Origin: Candidatus Zixiibacteriota bacterium
GTDB lineage: Bacteria > Zixibacteria > MSB-5A5 > GN15 > FEB-12
NCBI GenBank assembly: GCA_019038695.1
Contig: JAHOYZ010000022.1
Span: forward strand, 40,232-104,231
Direction: 5' to 3'
Length of the DNA: 64,000 nucleotides
Both the position numbers and the translations under genes were made by a program. The notes under the pieces were generated by a model. That model had not been told where the DNA came from. It was given only the letters and a program-made list of their open reading frames with translations, and did not search any database. Position 1 is the stretch's first letter; each line of letters starts with the position of its first letter. Below are positions 35,153 through 44,929 of this stretch, piece by piece.

Positions 35153-36682
35153 CTACTTGATTAAAACCACTTTCCTGGTTGCGGTTTCCTCACCGCTCTG
35201 AACTCTGACCAGATAGACGCCACTGGAGTACTTCCCGGCTTCCCATGAATACTGCCTAGCCCCAGGACCTTCCGTACCCTCGAACAGCGTTGTGACTTTC
35301 TGCCCCAACAGATTGAAGATCTCTACGGACAAAGTTGATCTGCGGTTCAGAGTGATCGGGATTGTCTGTGTTGCATTGAACGGATTAGGATAAGGCTGAT
35401 GGAGCAAGAAGTTTCGGGGCAAATGTGAATCATCAGTTTCATCATCAACGCCGGTTGAGACCCCCACACTGTAGATGGAGACTTCGTTGCCATTCATGAT
35501 TACCAAAGCTGGAATGCCATCATTGTAAGTATAGTCCCAGAACATCTCGCCGGGAGGAAGATCACAACTATCAACAGGAGTTCCATCGTCGATGCTGAAC
35601 ATCACCATCTTGCCTTCACTGGAGAGAGCAATAAACTTCCCATGGTAGCTCGGGTCGAAAGCAAGAGCATGATACCCGCTTTCTGGCATAGCCCAAGCCA
35701 GCTCGGACGAATCTGTCGAAAAGACGCGATGCATTATGAGATTCGCCCCCGATGTATCCATTATCGGATCCCCGCCAAGGCTTTCGGAACAATACTGATA
35801 CCAACTGTGAACACTGACAACTTCCAGTACGGACTCATCGCCGCTTATATTCCCAGCACAATAAGCTCCCTGCGAATTCAGAAAGGTTCGGTAATGACCG
35901 TAGCAGTGCTGCGGCTCGAAATAGCTAATGCTTGGGCCTGAAATGCCGTCGCTGTTAAATATTATTGGGAAAATATCTTCCGATTGTTCATGTACGAAAT
36001 GGTCGATCGCATAGGCTGTTCGGCGACTGGCGATGACAACTGCATCCTCCGCATATTGCCCGAGCCGGGCATCGCTTATTTCAAACTTCCCACGCCAAAT
36101 AAGAGAGTCGGGAAGTGAGTGATACAAACGGGTAGATCCGACCACTTGCTCGGCAGTGCCAGCCCACAGTGAGTCAAACGAAAACAGAACTTCGTTGTAC
36201 CCGTCGCGATTGATATCAAACGCCTTTAGATCTGTAATGAAGTGTTGCATGAGGATCATGGTTTTATTTACGGATACATTGAGCGGGGATACTGCAACGA
36301 AACCGGAGGATCCATCGAAAGTGTTTAAGGTAATCACCCATGTCGAGTACGTACCCTCCGCATAAGTGCCTATCACCACGTCCGGAACGGAGTCGCGATT
36401 GACATCAGCAAACAGAATCTGGCCCAGGTATGCCTCGGTAACCTGGTATTGGAATAGAATCGAATCCAATGCGGGTGAATAGAGAAGCACGTTCTCTCCC
36501 TCCGAGATCAACAGCTCCATTAGTCCGTCACCATCAATGTCATTGAACTTCACATACCGAATGTCTTGTGCCAGACCGGGAACAACATACGTGGCCTCCA
36601 GCTTCAGACTGACTGATGCGTTAGAGGAAGATATTGCTACGAGAACAACAACCCCGATCTGGAAAGCCTGCTTGAACAACAT
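35153..36682 (-). CDS. Secreted FG-GAP/VCBS-type beta-propeller protein with type IX sorting domain
   Basis: The 509-residue exported protein has a signal peptide (residues 1-23), then several FG-GAP-like calcium motifs: NDIDGDGLMELLIS, DVNRDSVPDVVIG and DINRDGYNEVLFS. The last 80 residues are a type IX domain: PYPNPFNATQTIPI, IFNLLGQKV, SGVYLVRV and final RKVVLIK. It is likely surface-exposed or released. Function unknown. The gene has its own promoter and converges with the DUF58 gene. Confidence 0.85.
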   Translation of the reverse strand: MLFKQAFQIGVVVLVAISSSNASVSLKLEATYVVPGLAQDIRYVKFNDIDGDGLMELLISEGENVLLYSPALDSILFQYQVTEAYLGQILFADVNRDSVPDVVIGTYAEGTYSTWVITLNTFDGSSGFVAVSPLNVSVNKTMILMQHFITDLKAFDINRDGYNEVLFSFDSLWAGTAEQVVGSTRLYHSLPDSLIWRGKFEISDARLGQYAEDAVVIASRRTAYAIDHFVHEQSEDIFPIIFNSDGISGPSISYFEPQHCYGHYRTFLNSQGAYCAGNISGDESVLEVVSVHSWYQYCSESLGGDPIMDTSGANLIMHRVFSTDSSELAWAMPESGYHALAFDPSYHGKFIALSSEGKMVMFSIDDGTPVDSCDLPPGEMFWDYTYNDGIPALVIMNGNEVSIYSVGVSTGVDDETDDSHLPRNFLLHQPYPNPFNATQTIPITLNRRSTLSVEIFNLLGQKVTTLFEGTEGPGARQYSWEAGKYSSGVYLVRVQSGEETATRKVVLIK

Positions 36683-36714
36683 AGAAATCCCCTCAGATAT
36701 GTTTCTCTATGGAT

Positions 36715-36742
36715 AATATACTTATACAGCCATTATTGTCAA
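36715..36742 (-). promoter_or_regulatory. Predicted promoter of the FG-GAP type IX substrate gene
   Basis: On the minus strand TTGACA (36742-36737), a 16-base spacer and TATATT (36720-36715), about 30 bases before the start at 36682. Confidence 0.65.
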
Positions 36743-36772
36743 CTAGTGATACCCTCCCCACCCAATGCGCCC

Positions 36773-36801
36773 TTGCCCCGGCCACATCAACGGCATATAT
36801 T
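36773..36801 (+). promoter_or_regulatory. Predicted promoter of the hutU operon
   Basis: TTGCCC (36773-36778), a 17-base spacer and TATATT (36796-36801), 26 bases before the hutU start codon. Confidence 0.5.
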
Positions 36802-36827
36802 CACTCTCACCTTATAAGGAGAAGGCG

Positions 36828-38483
36828 ATGAAACCGAAGAAATGCCGCGCCCCGCGTGGGACCAAGATATCGTGCCAGGGGTGGCATCAGGAAGCCGCCT
36901 ATCGAATGATTAACAACAACCTCGATCCGGCCGTGGCTGAAAATGCGAAGGAGTTGATTATCTATGGCGGCATCGGTAAAGCAGCCCGCAACTGGGATTG
37001 CTATACGGCTATCTGTCGGTCGTTGAAATCTCTCAAGAACGATGAAACCCTGCTCGTACAATCAGGCAAACCGGTGGGAATATTCCAGACCCACGACTAC
37101 GCCCCGCGAGTGTTGATCGCCAACAGTAATCTCGTGCCTGCCTGGGCGACATGGGATGAGTTCCGCCGGCTTGATGCACTGGGACTAATGATGTTCGGTC
37201 AGATGACGGCCGGAAGCTGGATCTATATCGGCGCACAGGGGATTATTCAGGGAACGTACGAATCATTTGCCGCCGCGGCGGACAAACATTTTGACGGCGA
37301 CCTGTCCGGACGCTGGATTCTCACCGGTGGCATGGGCGGTATGGGTGGCGCTCAACCGATGGCGGGGACTATGGCCGGAGCATGTATTCTTGTGGTCGAA
37401 GTTGACGAAGCGCGGATAACCCGCCGAGTAAAAGAAGGTTTTTGCGACATCAAGACTCGCTCTCTCGACAAAGCGCTTAAGATGATCGATGAGTTTACAT
37501 CGCAGAAAAAAGCGGTGTCAATCGGACTGGTTGGCAACGCGGCGACTATCTTCGCAGAAATATACCGGCGCGGGATTAGGCCCGACATTGTAACTGACCA
37601 AACCTCGGCTCACGACGAACTAAATGGTTATGTTCCCGAAGGGTACAGCATGGCCGAGGCCAAACGTCTTCGCAAGAAAGACCCCAAAGGATATATCAAA
37701 CGATCCTACAAGGCGATGGCTAAGCATTGTGAAGCGATGATCAAATTTCATAAGGGCGGGAGTGTGACCTTTGACTACGGCAACAACCTTCGCGGTCAGG
37801 CCAAAACGGCCGGAGTGAAAAACGCTTTTGCCTATGAAGGTTTTGTGCCGCTGTTCGTTCGTCCGCTATTTTGTCAGGGACGGGGACCATTCCGATGGGT
37901 GGCGCTCTCTGGCGATCCGAAAGATATTCACACTACCGACAAAATCATCCAGCGCGAGTTCAAACATAATCATTCCCTGATGCGCTGGATCAAGATGGCT
38001 CACGACCGCATTCCGTTTCAGGGATTGCCTGCGCGTATCTGCTGGTTGGGTTACGGAGAGCGGGCGCGGTTCGCCGACATCTTGAACACGTATGTTAAGA
38101 AGGGTAAAATCAAGGCTCCGATTGTTATCGGGCGTGACCATCTTGATTGCGGTAGCGTGGCTTCTCCTTATCGCGAGACTGAAGGCATGATTGACACCAG
38201 CGATGCGGTTGCTGACTGGCCGTTGCTCAATGGAATGCTTAACGCTGTCTCAGGTGCGTCGTGGGTGTCGATTCACCACGGTGGCGGAGTCGGAATGGGC
38301 AATGCCATTCATGCCGGGCAGGTGATTGTGGCCGACGGTACGGCAATGATGAAGAAACGGCTCAATCGTGTTCTGACCAACGATCCGGGAACCGGTATAA
38401 TGCGCCATGTTGATGCCGGTTATGACGATGCTGTCAAGTTTGCGAGGAAACACAAAGTCAAAATCCCAATGAAGAAGAAGTAG
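36828..38483 (+). CDS. hutU: Urocanate hydratase
   Basis: HutU converts urocanate to imidazolonepropionate in histidine degradation and uses tightly bound NAD+ as an electrophile. The 551 residues include the NAD motif [41 protein letters not shown] and the C-terminal [17 protein letters not shown], all canonical. ATG 36828 follows AAGGAG; the frame is open 63 bases further upstream without a ribosome site. hutI follows; hutH and the last hut step are not in the window. Confidence 0.97.
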   Translation: MKPKKCRAPRGTKISCQGWHQEAAYRMINNNLDPAVAENAKELIIYGGIGKAARNWDCYTAICRSLKSLKNDETLLVQSGKPVGIFQTHDYAPRVLIANSNLVPAWATWDEFRRLDALGLMMFGQMTAGSWIYIGAQGIIQGTYESFAAAADKHFDGDLSGRWILTGGMGGMGGAQPMAGTMAGACILVVEVDEARITRRVKEGFCDIKTRSLDKALKMIDEFTSQKKAVSIGLVGNAATIFAEIYRRGIRPDIVTDQTSAHDELNGYVPEGYSMAEAKRLRKKDPKGYIKRSYKAMAKHCEAMIKFHKGGSVTFDYGNNLRGQAKTAGVKNAFAYEGFVPLFVRPLFCQGRGPFRWVALSGDPKDIHTTDKIIQREFKHNHSLMRWIKMAHDRIPFQGLPARICWLGYGERARFADILNTYVKKGKIKAPIVIGRDHLDCGSVASPYRETEGMIDTSDAVADWPLLNGMLNAVSGASWVSIHHGGGVGMGNAIHAGQVIVADGTAMMKKRLNRVLTNDPGTGIMRHVDAGYDDAVKFARKHKVKIPMKKK

Positions 38484-38534
38484 CATCCAGCTTGAGTGAA
38501 TCCTGGGATTCTCTATCGATCTGGTAATGAAACC

Positions 38535-39803
38535 ATGAGTGAAAAGAAAGCAACGCTCTTAATCAAGAACATTGGTCAATTGGTTACGATGGCTGGTCCT
38601 TATCCGCGTCTCGGTCGTAAGCAACTCAATGATATCGGCCTGATAAAGGACGGCGGCATAGCCGCTGCCGGGGCTGAGGTTCTCGCGGTCGGACACTCTG
38701 ACGAGGTGGAAGGGCAAGCCCCTCTGGCTGAAGGATGTGTTGTCATTGATGCTAAAGGGGCGGTGGTGACGCCGGGGCTGATCGATCCGCACACCCACCC
38801 CGTGTTCTCTATGACCAGAGAAAAAGAATTCGAGATGCGTATCGCCGGCAAAAACTATATGGAGATCGCTCAGGCGGGCGGGGGTATTCGCGCTTCGGTT
38901 CGCGATCTGCGTGAAACCCCAAAGAAGACATTGCTGGAGAAAACAAGAAAACGGCTGGATCGCATATTACGATATGGCGTGACGACAATCGAAGCAAAAT
39001 CCGGGTACGGTTTGTCAATGGAAGCAGAGCTGAAACAGCTCGAAGTGATCCGCGATCTGAACCAGACCCACACCATTGACCTGGTGCCAACCTTTCTGGG
39101 TGCGCACGAGATCCCCGACGAATACCGGGATCGTCGCGACAAATATATTGAACTCATCAACAACGAAATGCTACCAGCCGTGATGGAAAGCAAGCTTGCG
39201 GAGTTCTCCGATATCTTCACAGAAGAAGGCGTTTACGACATCGAAGAATCACGGTGTATCCAGCAAGCTGCACGGCAGGCAGGACTGGGATTGAAGTTTC
39301 ATGCCGACGAACTAAAATCGGTCGGCGGTGCGGAGCTGGCAGCTGAGATGGGGGCGATTTCAGCTGACCATCTGGTTTATATCTCCGATAGCGGCATCAG
39401 TGCGCTGGCCAAAGCCGGCACCATAGCGGTACTGTTGCCGGGTACGACTTTTTCGCTGGCCGGTAAACAGTACGCTCCGGCGCAGAAGATGATTGATGAA
39501 GGAGTGGCGGTGGCGCTTTCGACCGATTGTAATCCCGGTTCGAGTTATAGCGAGTCGTTGCCGTTTATGATCTCACTGGCCGCCCTGGAAATGAAGATGA
39601 CGGCAGCCGAGGCATTGTCGGCAGTAACGGTCAACGCCGCCTGCGCTATTGATCGCGGAGGAAAGATTGGCCAGCTGCAAGTCGGCATGCCGGCCGATAT
39701 AGTGATCTGGGAAATGGCTGATTATCGGGAACTACCATACCACTACGCTGTAAACCTGGTAGCGCAAGTTATCAAGGGTGGGCAGATGGTGGTGGGGGCA
39801 TAA
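38535..39803 (+). CDS. hutI: Imidazolonepropionase
   Basis: HutI hydrolyses imidazolonepropionate to formiminoglutamate. The 422-residue amidohydrolase has the metal motif DPHTHPVF, substrate motifs ATTIEAKSGYGL-like (VTTIEAKSGYGL), TFLGAHEIPDEY, KFHADEL (metal His) and STDCNPGS (metal Asp). An upstream in-frame GTG at 38496 is possible but adds non-conserved residues. The last base of the stop overlaps an ATG of the next frame, so the downstream envelope genes may be cotranscribed with hut genes. Confidence 0.96.
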   Translation: MSEKKATLLIKNIGQLVTMAGPYPRLGRKQLNDIGLIKDGGIAAAGAEVLAVGHSDEVEGQAPLAEGCVVIDAKGAVVTPGLIDPHTHPVFSMTREKEFEMRIAGKNYMEIAQAGGGIRASVRDLRETPKKTLLEKTRKRLDRILRYGVTTIEAKSGYGLSMEAELKQLEVIRDLNQTHTIDLVPTFLGAHEIPDEYRDRRDKYIELINNEMLPAVMESKLAEFSDIFTEEGVYDIEESRCIQQAARQAGLGLKFHADELKSVGGAELAAEMGAISADHLVYISDSGISALAKAGTIAVLLPGTTFSLAGKQYAPAQKMIDEGVAVALSTDCNPGSSYSESLPFMISLAALEMKMTAAEALSAVTVNAACAIDRGGKIGQLQVGMPADIVIWEMADYRELPYHYAVNLVAQVIKGGQMVVGA

Positions 39804-39817
39804 TGCGAAGGAAAGGT

Positions 39818-40318
39818 ATGAAGTCCAGTACACTGACCGTCCTGACGGTGATCCTGACCGGCATCGTGATGGCATTGGCCTCTTGCGGTGTCTATACTTT
39901 CAATCCCCGGGGGAAATCTACTATTACGTCAGTTGCGGTTGAGCGATTTGAAAATGAAACGCCCGAGTTTGGTTTGGCCGATCGCATGACAGATGACGTT
40001 ATTGATGCTTTTATCGCCGATGGCAGTATGAAGATTGTCTCAGCTGAAAATGCCGAGGCCATCCTGGTCGGTTCTCTGGTGCGATACGACCGCCGTCCAC
40101 ACGAGTTTACCCCGGAAGACGAAGTGATTTCATACGCCGTGACTATGGATTTTGATATTCTCCTAAAGAATTCGAATGATGGGTCCGAAATCTGGAAAGA
40201 GCGGATCAGTCAACAAGGAATCTATAAGGTCGATGTAGAAAGCGAAGAGGACGGACAGCAGACTGCTATCGGCCTGCTGGTGGAAGCGATCATTAATAAG
40301 ACAACCAAGAGTTGGTGA
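39818..40318 (+). CDS. LptE-like lipoprotein
   Basis: This 166-residue lipoprotein has a signal peptide ending in the lipobox LASC. It is followed by GVYTFNPRGKSTITSVAVERFEN, the SusF/LptE-like opening in which a GY/VY motif precedes the first strand, and a small alpha-beta domain. LptE with LptD inserts LPS into the outer membrane, so this would imply a lipopolysaccharide-type outer leaflet (inference). ATG 39818 follows AAGGA; ATG 39803, overlapping the hutI stop, is also possible. No lptD nearby. Confidence 0.78.
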   Translation: MKSSTLTVLTVILTGIVMALASCGVYTFNPRGKSTITSVAVERFENETPEFGLADRMTDDVIDAFIADGSMKIVSAENAEAILVGSLVRYDRRPHEFTPEDEVISYAVTMDFDILLKNSNDGSEIWKERISQQGIYKVDVESEEDGQQTAIGLLVEAIINKTTKSW

Positions 40319-40407
40319 ACGTCCTTACCGATGAAATTGAAGTTGAGATAGAATTGGTTGACCGGAACCGTTTGGATGGCTAACATAAGACAAACTGAGG
40401 ATAGTCC

Positions 40408-41355
40408 ATGAGATCATATTGTAGCAAGATTCTGGCCCTGGTTATAATCACGGTCCTATTGAGTGGTTCTGTTTATGCCAGCAGTATTCACTCCAAGGCT
40501 GGCACCAGTGGTTTCCCATTCCTCAAGATTAACGTAGGTGCCCGCGCGGTGGCTATGGGCGGAGCCCTCACAGGCCTGGCTGATGACGAATCTTCTCTGT
40601 ACTATAACCCTGCCGGTATTGTCTCTCTTGAAGAGAATCGTTTTATCGCGGGCTATCACAATTATTTCGTCGATATGCAATCAGGCTTTCTCGGCTATGT
40701 GCGGAAGCAGCACGATAACCTGGCGCTGGGATGCTGGATCAGTTATCTCAACTACGGCGATTTTACGCGTACTGATCAGACCGGCGCGGAGCTGGGCGAT
40801 TTCGGTGGGGGTGATCTTCTACTGGCCTTTTCTGCTGCTACCCGGAGAGGACCGAACATCTCCTATGGCGCCACGGTCAAGTTCATCTTTGAGTCGGTCG
40901 ATGAATACTCCGCGTTCGGAGTAGCCGCCGATATCGGTCTTCGCTACTCTCGACTGCGCGATCGCATGAGCCTGGGACTGGCCGTAAAGAATCTCGGTAT
41001 GCAGTTATCGAGCCTGGGTGATGAAAAATATCCTATGCCCTTAACTTTCCGAGCCGGGGTCGGACTCCGACCCAGGGGCTTGCCAATTACTCTCGCTGGA
41101 GATTTGATTCTGCCGATTGATAACAAGCTGGTGGTGGCTTTCGGCGCAGAATATTGGGAGTTGCGCCCGTTCTACCTTCGCCTGGGATGGAACAGTTTTG
41201 GCGTCAACTACCGAACCAGTGATTCCGAGGACAGTTGGGCCGGGCTTGGTCTCGGTGTCGGTTTTGATATCAGACAATTACAAATATCATACGCCTTTGC
41301 GCCCGGTGCAGAACTGGGCGATAGTCACAGAATAACTCTGACAGGAAGTCTATGA
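40408..41355 (+). CDS. PorV/PorQ-family outer-membrane protein
   Basis: The 315-residue beta-barrel protein has a signal peptide ending VYA. Then comes the family opening GFPFLKINVGARAVAMGGALTG, SLYYNPAGI, repeated amphipathic strands (LALGCWISYLNYGDF, GATVKFIFESVDEYSAFG) and a C-terminal strand ending in TLTGSL. PorV shuttles type IX substrates to the cell surface, which fits the three type IX substrates in this window. Related UPF0164 proteins may have other roles. It is followed, with stop-start overlap, by two lipoprotein genes. Confidence 0.85.
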   Translation: MRSYCSKILALVIITVLLSGSVYASSIHSKAGTSGFPFLKINVGARAVAMGGALTGLADDESSLYYNPAGIVSLEENRFIAGYHNYFVDMQSGFLGYVRKQHDNLALGCWISYLNYGDFTRTDQTGAELGDFGGGDLLLAFSAATRRGPNISYGATVKFIFESVDEYSAFGVAADIGLRYSRLRDRMSLGLAVKNLGMQLSSLGDEKYPMPLTFRAGVGLRPRGLPITLAGDLILPIDNKLVVAFGAEYWELRPFYLRLGWNSFGVNYRTSDSEDSWAGLGLGVGFDIRQLQISYAFAPGAELGDSHRITLTGSL

Positions 41356-41819
41356 TGAACACACGCAGGATCGTTACTGTTCTTTTGGCCACCGCCCTGA
41401 TTCTGGCCATGATGCCATCGTGTGCCAATGAATTGGGCAGCGACCCCAAAGCAGCAGTGATTGCCATGTTCGGAGCCATGGAGAAAGATGACCGCGCTAC
41501 GCTGGCTCATATTCTTGATCTCTCCGAGTTGATGAGTAATCTAAATGAAGATTATGCTCTTCAGACTAACAAGCCGAGAGTTTTCACCAGTCCCGAGCAG
41601 ATTCTCGATGATCTTACCGGCGAAGGTAAAACAAAAAAACGATGGTTTGATCTCCAGAGAATCGTAAATAAAGCTGAGGTTATCGGTGAGACAGCGACAG
41701 TCGAGGTTACTTTCGTTGACAAAGAGCAGTCGCGTGGATGGCGCACGAAGTTTGGATTACACAAAGTCCACGATCAGTGGAAGATATATAGCTTCAAAAC
41801 CGTGGTGAGTGAGAACTGA
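41355..41819 (+). CDS. Small lipoprotein with DUF4878/NTF2-like fold
   Basis: The 154-residue exported protein has a signal peptide with a near-lipobox MPSC. A helix-then-sheet arrangement follows (DPKAAVIAMFGAMEKDDRATL, ending GLHKVHDQWKIYSF) that resembles NTF2-like lipoproteins of the DUF4878 type. No catalytic residues are evident. ATG 41355 is six bases after AGGAAG; ATG 41352 overlapping the PorV stop is an alternative. Function unknown. Confidence 0.65.
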   Translation: MNTRRIVTVLLATALILAMMPSCANELGSDPKAAVIAMFGAMEKDDRATLAHILDLSELMSNLNEDYALQTNKPRVFTSPEQILDDLTGEGKTKKRWFDLQRIVNKAEVIGETATVEVTFVDKEQSRGWRTKFGLHKVHDQWKIYSFKTVVSEN

Positions 41820-42220
41820 TGCACCGAAACGTAGTTATCGCATTGTTGATTCTGACCAGCTGTTTGTGGCTGGGCTGTGCTGTGGAACCGGAGCCAACGG
41901 CTACAATTCAGGAGTTGCATCAGTTGGTGACCTCCGGGGCTGATCCGTTCGTGCTTGATGTTCGTTCCGAGGGGGAGTTTTTATCCAGGCGCATGGCATT
42001 TGTCGATGTGCGGATTTCCGTCGATAGTCTTGAAGCCCAGTCGAATCTTCTTCCTACTGACAAGTCGGTTGCGATCTACTGTGTTGGTTACGCCGAGGAG
42101 CAGAGCAAACAGGCAGTCAAAACTCTGGTCGCTCTGGGCTATACCCGTGCACTGTATGTGGTCGGGGGTCTCAAAGCCTGGGCTGAAGCCAGCTTTGAAA
42201 CGACCGGCGGCGAACTCTAA
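41819..42220 (+). CDS. Rhodanese-domain lipoprotein
   Basis: The 133-residue protein has a lipobox LWLGC, then a single rhodanese domain: DPFVLDVRSEGEF, SVAIYCVGYAEEQSKQAVKTL with the active-site Cys88, and VVGGLKAWAEA. The active-site loop differs from the usual CxxGxR form, reading CVGYAEE. It probably carries sulfane sulfur or binds metal in the periplasm (inference). It overlaps the preceding lipoprotein gene by one base. Confidence 0.88.
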   Translation: MHRNVVIALLILTSCLWLGCAVEPEPTATIQELHQLVTSGADPFVLDVRSEGEFLSRRMAFVDVRISVDSLEAQSNLLPTDKSVAIYCVGYAEEQSKQAVKTLVALGYTRALYVVGGLKAWAEASFETTGGEL

Positions 42221-42254
42221 GCAGACCTTACCCTATTCTTGCCAGGTTACAATG

Positions 42255-42353
42255 GGCACAGCAGACGCCCTCGTCTGCCCCATGAGTCTTGTACGAAAAG
42301 CTTCTTAGCGGTTCCACCTTCTCGGATTGGCAGAATCACCAGGGGGTTCTGCC
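42255..42353. repeat. Two-hairpin intergenic repeat, copy C
   Basis: GCAGACG (42261-42267) pairs with CGTCTGC (42272-42278) around CCCT. GGCAGAA (42329-42335) pairs with TTCTGCC (42347-42353). The linker CTTGT...TTCTTAG is shared with copy D (47429-47448), and the GCAGACG stem with copy B. Confidence 0.65.
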
Positions 42354-42369
42354 CTACAACAACCACCAC

Positions 42370-42398
42370 AAAAAAAGAGACCGGCCTAAACCGGTCTC
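42370..42398 (-). terminator. Rho-independent terminator of the RRM gene
   Basis: GAGACCGG (42377-42384) pairs with CCGGTCTC (42391-42398) around a six-base loop. Read on the minus strand it is followed by seven T. It lies 49 bases after the RRM protein stop. Confidence 0.85.
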
Positions 42399-42446
42399 CC
42401 TCACATTCAATTAGTCATCGCCCGAAAGCGATGTTAATGTCTGTTT

Positions 42447-42740
42447 TTACCAGCTACGACGACCACCGCCGCCGCCACGTCCGCCGCCGCCACCTTCACG
42501 CTTCGGGCGTGCTTCGTTGACGTTGAGCGTGCGTCCGTCGAGTTCCTGACCACCCACACCACTGATAGCCGCTGTGGCAGCTTCCTGGTCGGGCATCTCA
42601 ACAAAACCAAAGCCACGCGGGCGGCCGGTTTCGCGATCAGTCACGATGTTAACGGTTGATACTTCGCCGAAGGCTTCAAAAGCCTGTCGCAATCCATCTT
42701 CTGTCGTATCGTACGACAGATTGCCGATGTAGATATTCAT
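42447..42740 (-). CDS. RRM-domain glycine-rich RNA-binding protein
   Basis: The 97-residue protein is one RNA recognition motif plus a short Gly/Arg tail. RNP2 is IYIGNLSY and RNP1 is RGFGFVEM, followed by LDGRTLNVNEARPK and a GGGGGRGGGGGRRSW end. Such proteins act as RNA chaperones, often cold-induced. ATG 42740 has CGGAG seven bases upstream. A small hairpin (GCGCA/TGCGC) lies in its leader. Confidence 0.95.
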   Translation of the reverse strand: MNIYIGNLSYDTTEDGLRQAFEAFGEVSTVNIVTDRETGRPRGFGFVEMPDQEAATAAISGVGGQELDGRTLNVNEARPKREGGGGGRGGGGGRRSW

Positions 42741-43423
42741 TCTACACTCCGGTAGTTGCTTGTACATGCCAACCGGTTTTAGTGATCAGCAGCATAAGCG
42801 TTAATGCGCACTATTGCGCGTCGGTCCCCGAAATCAGCTTTTCCAAAGATTTGACAGGAAGAACATAAGCCTCGACAAAAGCCTGGAAAAAAACAATGAG
42901 GGATACCAGTCATACATGCCATGTATATCGGCTAAGCAAAACAATGTCAATAGCTAATAATAAAAAAGTGAAACGGTTATGAAGCACCCACACGGAACCA
43001 AAAGAGTGCAATCTCGCGCTCGCATTCCTTTGTCGGTCATGATATGACACGGGTGAGGAGGGCTGCGAGGGGTATCTGCTATCCGTGATACGAAAAACTG
43101 ATACGGGTTGTCAGTGGCTTGTACCATCATTTATGTATGGTGAGTACATGAGGGATGAGGAACATTTGTGACCGTCGAGATCAAAGCGGCTGAAGAAATG
43201 GAACAGACGATGGAAATTACGATTGATTGAAGGAATGAATCCTGAGTGTGATGATCTTCATCATACGCTGACGTGACTGGACCATAATAATCCTTGCCAA
43301 TATCATTACCTGATATGTGAATCATCCTCACCCAAAAACTTAATAAACCTAAATCTCCTTGCCCTGCACCCACTTACAAATACAACAAAAAAAGACCCAA
43401 AGTGCTTGGATGACATAAACTTC
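42741..43423. other. Gene-free stretch
   Basis: About 680 bases carry no convincing gene. An 80-codon frame at 43131-43373 (minus) lacks a ribosome site and recognisable features. A hairpin can form at 43121-43149 (TGTAC-CATCAT pairing with ATGGTG-A-GTACA), but it has no T-run. The rest holds only short palindromes such as GTCATGATATGAC. Confidence 0.4.
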
Positions 43424-43451
43424 TTGCCAAAAGTTTCGATTTTGCTATATT
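43424..43451 (+). promoter_or_regulatory. Predicted promoter of the ffh operon
   Basis: TTGCCA (43424-43429), a 16-base spacer and TATATT (43446-43451). This leaves a leader of about 118 bases before ffh with no clear ribosome site. Confidence 0.55.
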
Positions 43452-43575
43452 AATGGGCTTTTTGAGTTCGTCTGTCTCCAGCCAATTGTGGAGAGAGACA
43501 GCGTGTTACATTTTAGAGTGAGGCGGTTAGAATCCCGTTGAGGATTCGAACATTACCTTTATTGCTGTTATTGAC

Positions 43576-44898
43576 ATGTTTGGTAACCTGACCGACAAGC
43601 TGGAATCCGTCTTTAAGACGTTACGCGGCGCCGGGAAACTCTCGGAGAAAAACATCAAGGACTCCATGCGCGAGGTCCGCAAGGCGTTGCTCGAGGCAGA
43701 TGTCAATTACAAGGTAGCCAAACGATTTGTCGCCTCGGTCGAGGAAAAAGCGATCGGCGATGAAGTACTCAAGGCGCTTGAGCCGGGTCAGCAGGTAATC
43801 AAGGTTGTTCACGAAGAATTGATCCGCCTCCTCGGCGACAAGGCCGAACCGTTGGCCCCGATAGATAAATCACCCACAGTGTATATGGTGTGCGGTCTTC
43901 AGGGATCGGGCAAAACAACGTTGTGCGCCAAGCTGGCGTTGATGCACCGTCGAAAGAACAAAAAGCCACTGGTGGTGGCGGCAGACATCTATCGTCCGGC
44001 GGCGGTGAAACAATTGAAAGTACTGGCAGATTCGATTAACGTCGAGCATTTCTCGTTGGAAGGGAAAAAACCGCCCGAGATTTGCCACGAGGCGTTTAAG
44101 TATGCCGAGAAGAATTTTATCGACCTGGTCATTCTTGATACCGCCGGAAGACTGCACATTGACGACGAGTTGATGACTGAACTGGAGGACATCAAGAGCC
44201 TTGTGAAACCGGATGAGTTGTTGCTTGTCGCCGATGCCATGACGGGTCAGGATGCGGTCAAGGTTGCCGGGGAATTTCATAAGCGACTTGATATTACAGG
44301 TGTAGTGCTGTCCAAGCTTGATGGCGACGCACGCGGTGGCGCAGCGTTGTCGATCCGCGAGGTTACAAATTGCCCGATTAAGCTGGCTTCGACTGGTGAG
44401 AAGCTGGGCGATCTGGAGCCGTTCCATCCCGACCGGATGGCGTCACGAATCCTTGGTATGGGGGACGTTGTTTCCTTAGTCGAGAAGGCGCAGGAAACAA
44501 TGGACGAAAGCAAAGCGATTGAGATGCAGGAAAAGTTGCTCAAGGCGCAGTTTGACTTTGAGGATTTCCTGGACCAGATGGACCAGATTAAGAAAATGGG
44601 ACCGCTCGATGGATTGCTGAAAATGATTCCCGGTATGGGCAAGGCGCTCAAGGGAGTTACAGTTGACCCGAAAGACATGGAGCGTATGGTTGCGATTATC
44701 AAGTCGATGACTATTGCCGAACGTCGCAACCCGGGTCTGATCGATGGCTCGCGCAAGAGGCGTATTGCCAAAGGGTCCGGCAATTCCATTCAGTCTGTCA
44801 ATCAACTGCTGAAGCAGTTTTACGGTATGCAAAAGATGTTTAGTAATATGAATAAAGGTAAGCTCAAAGGGCTCCCCAAAGGGATGATGCCTTTCTGA
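43576..44898 (+). CDS. ffh: Signal recognition particle protein Ffh (SRP54)
   Basis: Ffh binds signal sequences at the ribosome and delivers nascent chains to FtsY. The 440 residues comprise the N domain, the GTPase domain (GLQGSGKTTLCAKLA, DIYRPAAVKQL, LDTAGRLHIDDELM, SKLDGDARGGAALS) and the methionine-rich M domain (GMGKALKG, RRKRIAKGSG-type RNA-binding SRKRRIAKGSG). It leads the ffh-rpsP-rimM-trmD-rplS operon. Confidence 0.97.
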   Translation: MFGNLTDKLESVFKTLRGAGKLSEKNIKDSMREVRKALLEADVNYKVAKRFVASVEEKAIGDEVLKALEPGQQVIKVVHEELIRLLGDKAEPLAPIDKSPTVYMVCGLQGSGKTTLCAKLALMHRRKNKKPLVVAADIYRPAAVKQLKVLADSINVEHFSLEGKKPPEICHEAFKYAEKNFIDLVILDTAGRLHIDDELMTELEDIKSLVKPDELLLVADAMTGQDAVKVAGEFHKRLDITGVVLSKLDGDARGGAALSIREVTNCPIKLASTGEKLGDLEPFHPDRMASRILGMGDVVSLVEKAQETMDESKAIEMQEKLLKAQFDFEDFLDQMDQIKKMGPLDGLLKMIPGMGKALKGVTVDPKDMERMVAIIKSMTIAERRNPGLIDGSRKRRIAKGSGNSIQSVNQLLKQFYGMQKMFSNMNKGKLKGLPKGMMPF

Positions 44899-44929
44899 GT
44901 GGAAACCTGAAAAACGGAGGTCAGGATTT

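Noticed and set aside
43131..43373. 80-codon open frame on the minus strand before ffh
   Set aside because: No ribosome site or family features; it lies in a low-information gap.
43530..43560. GATTCGAAC resembling a tRNA T-loop on the minus strand
   Set aside because: No matching T-stem, anticodon arm or acceptor stem around it.
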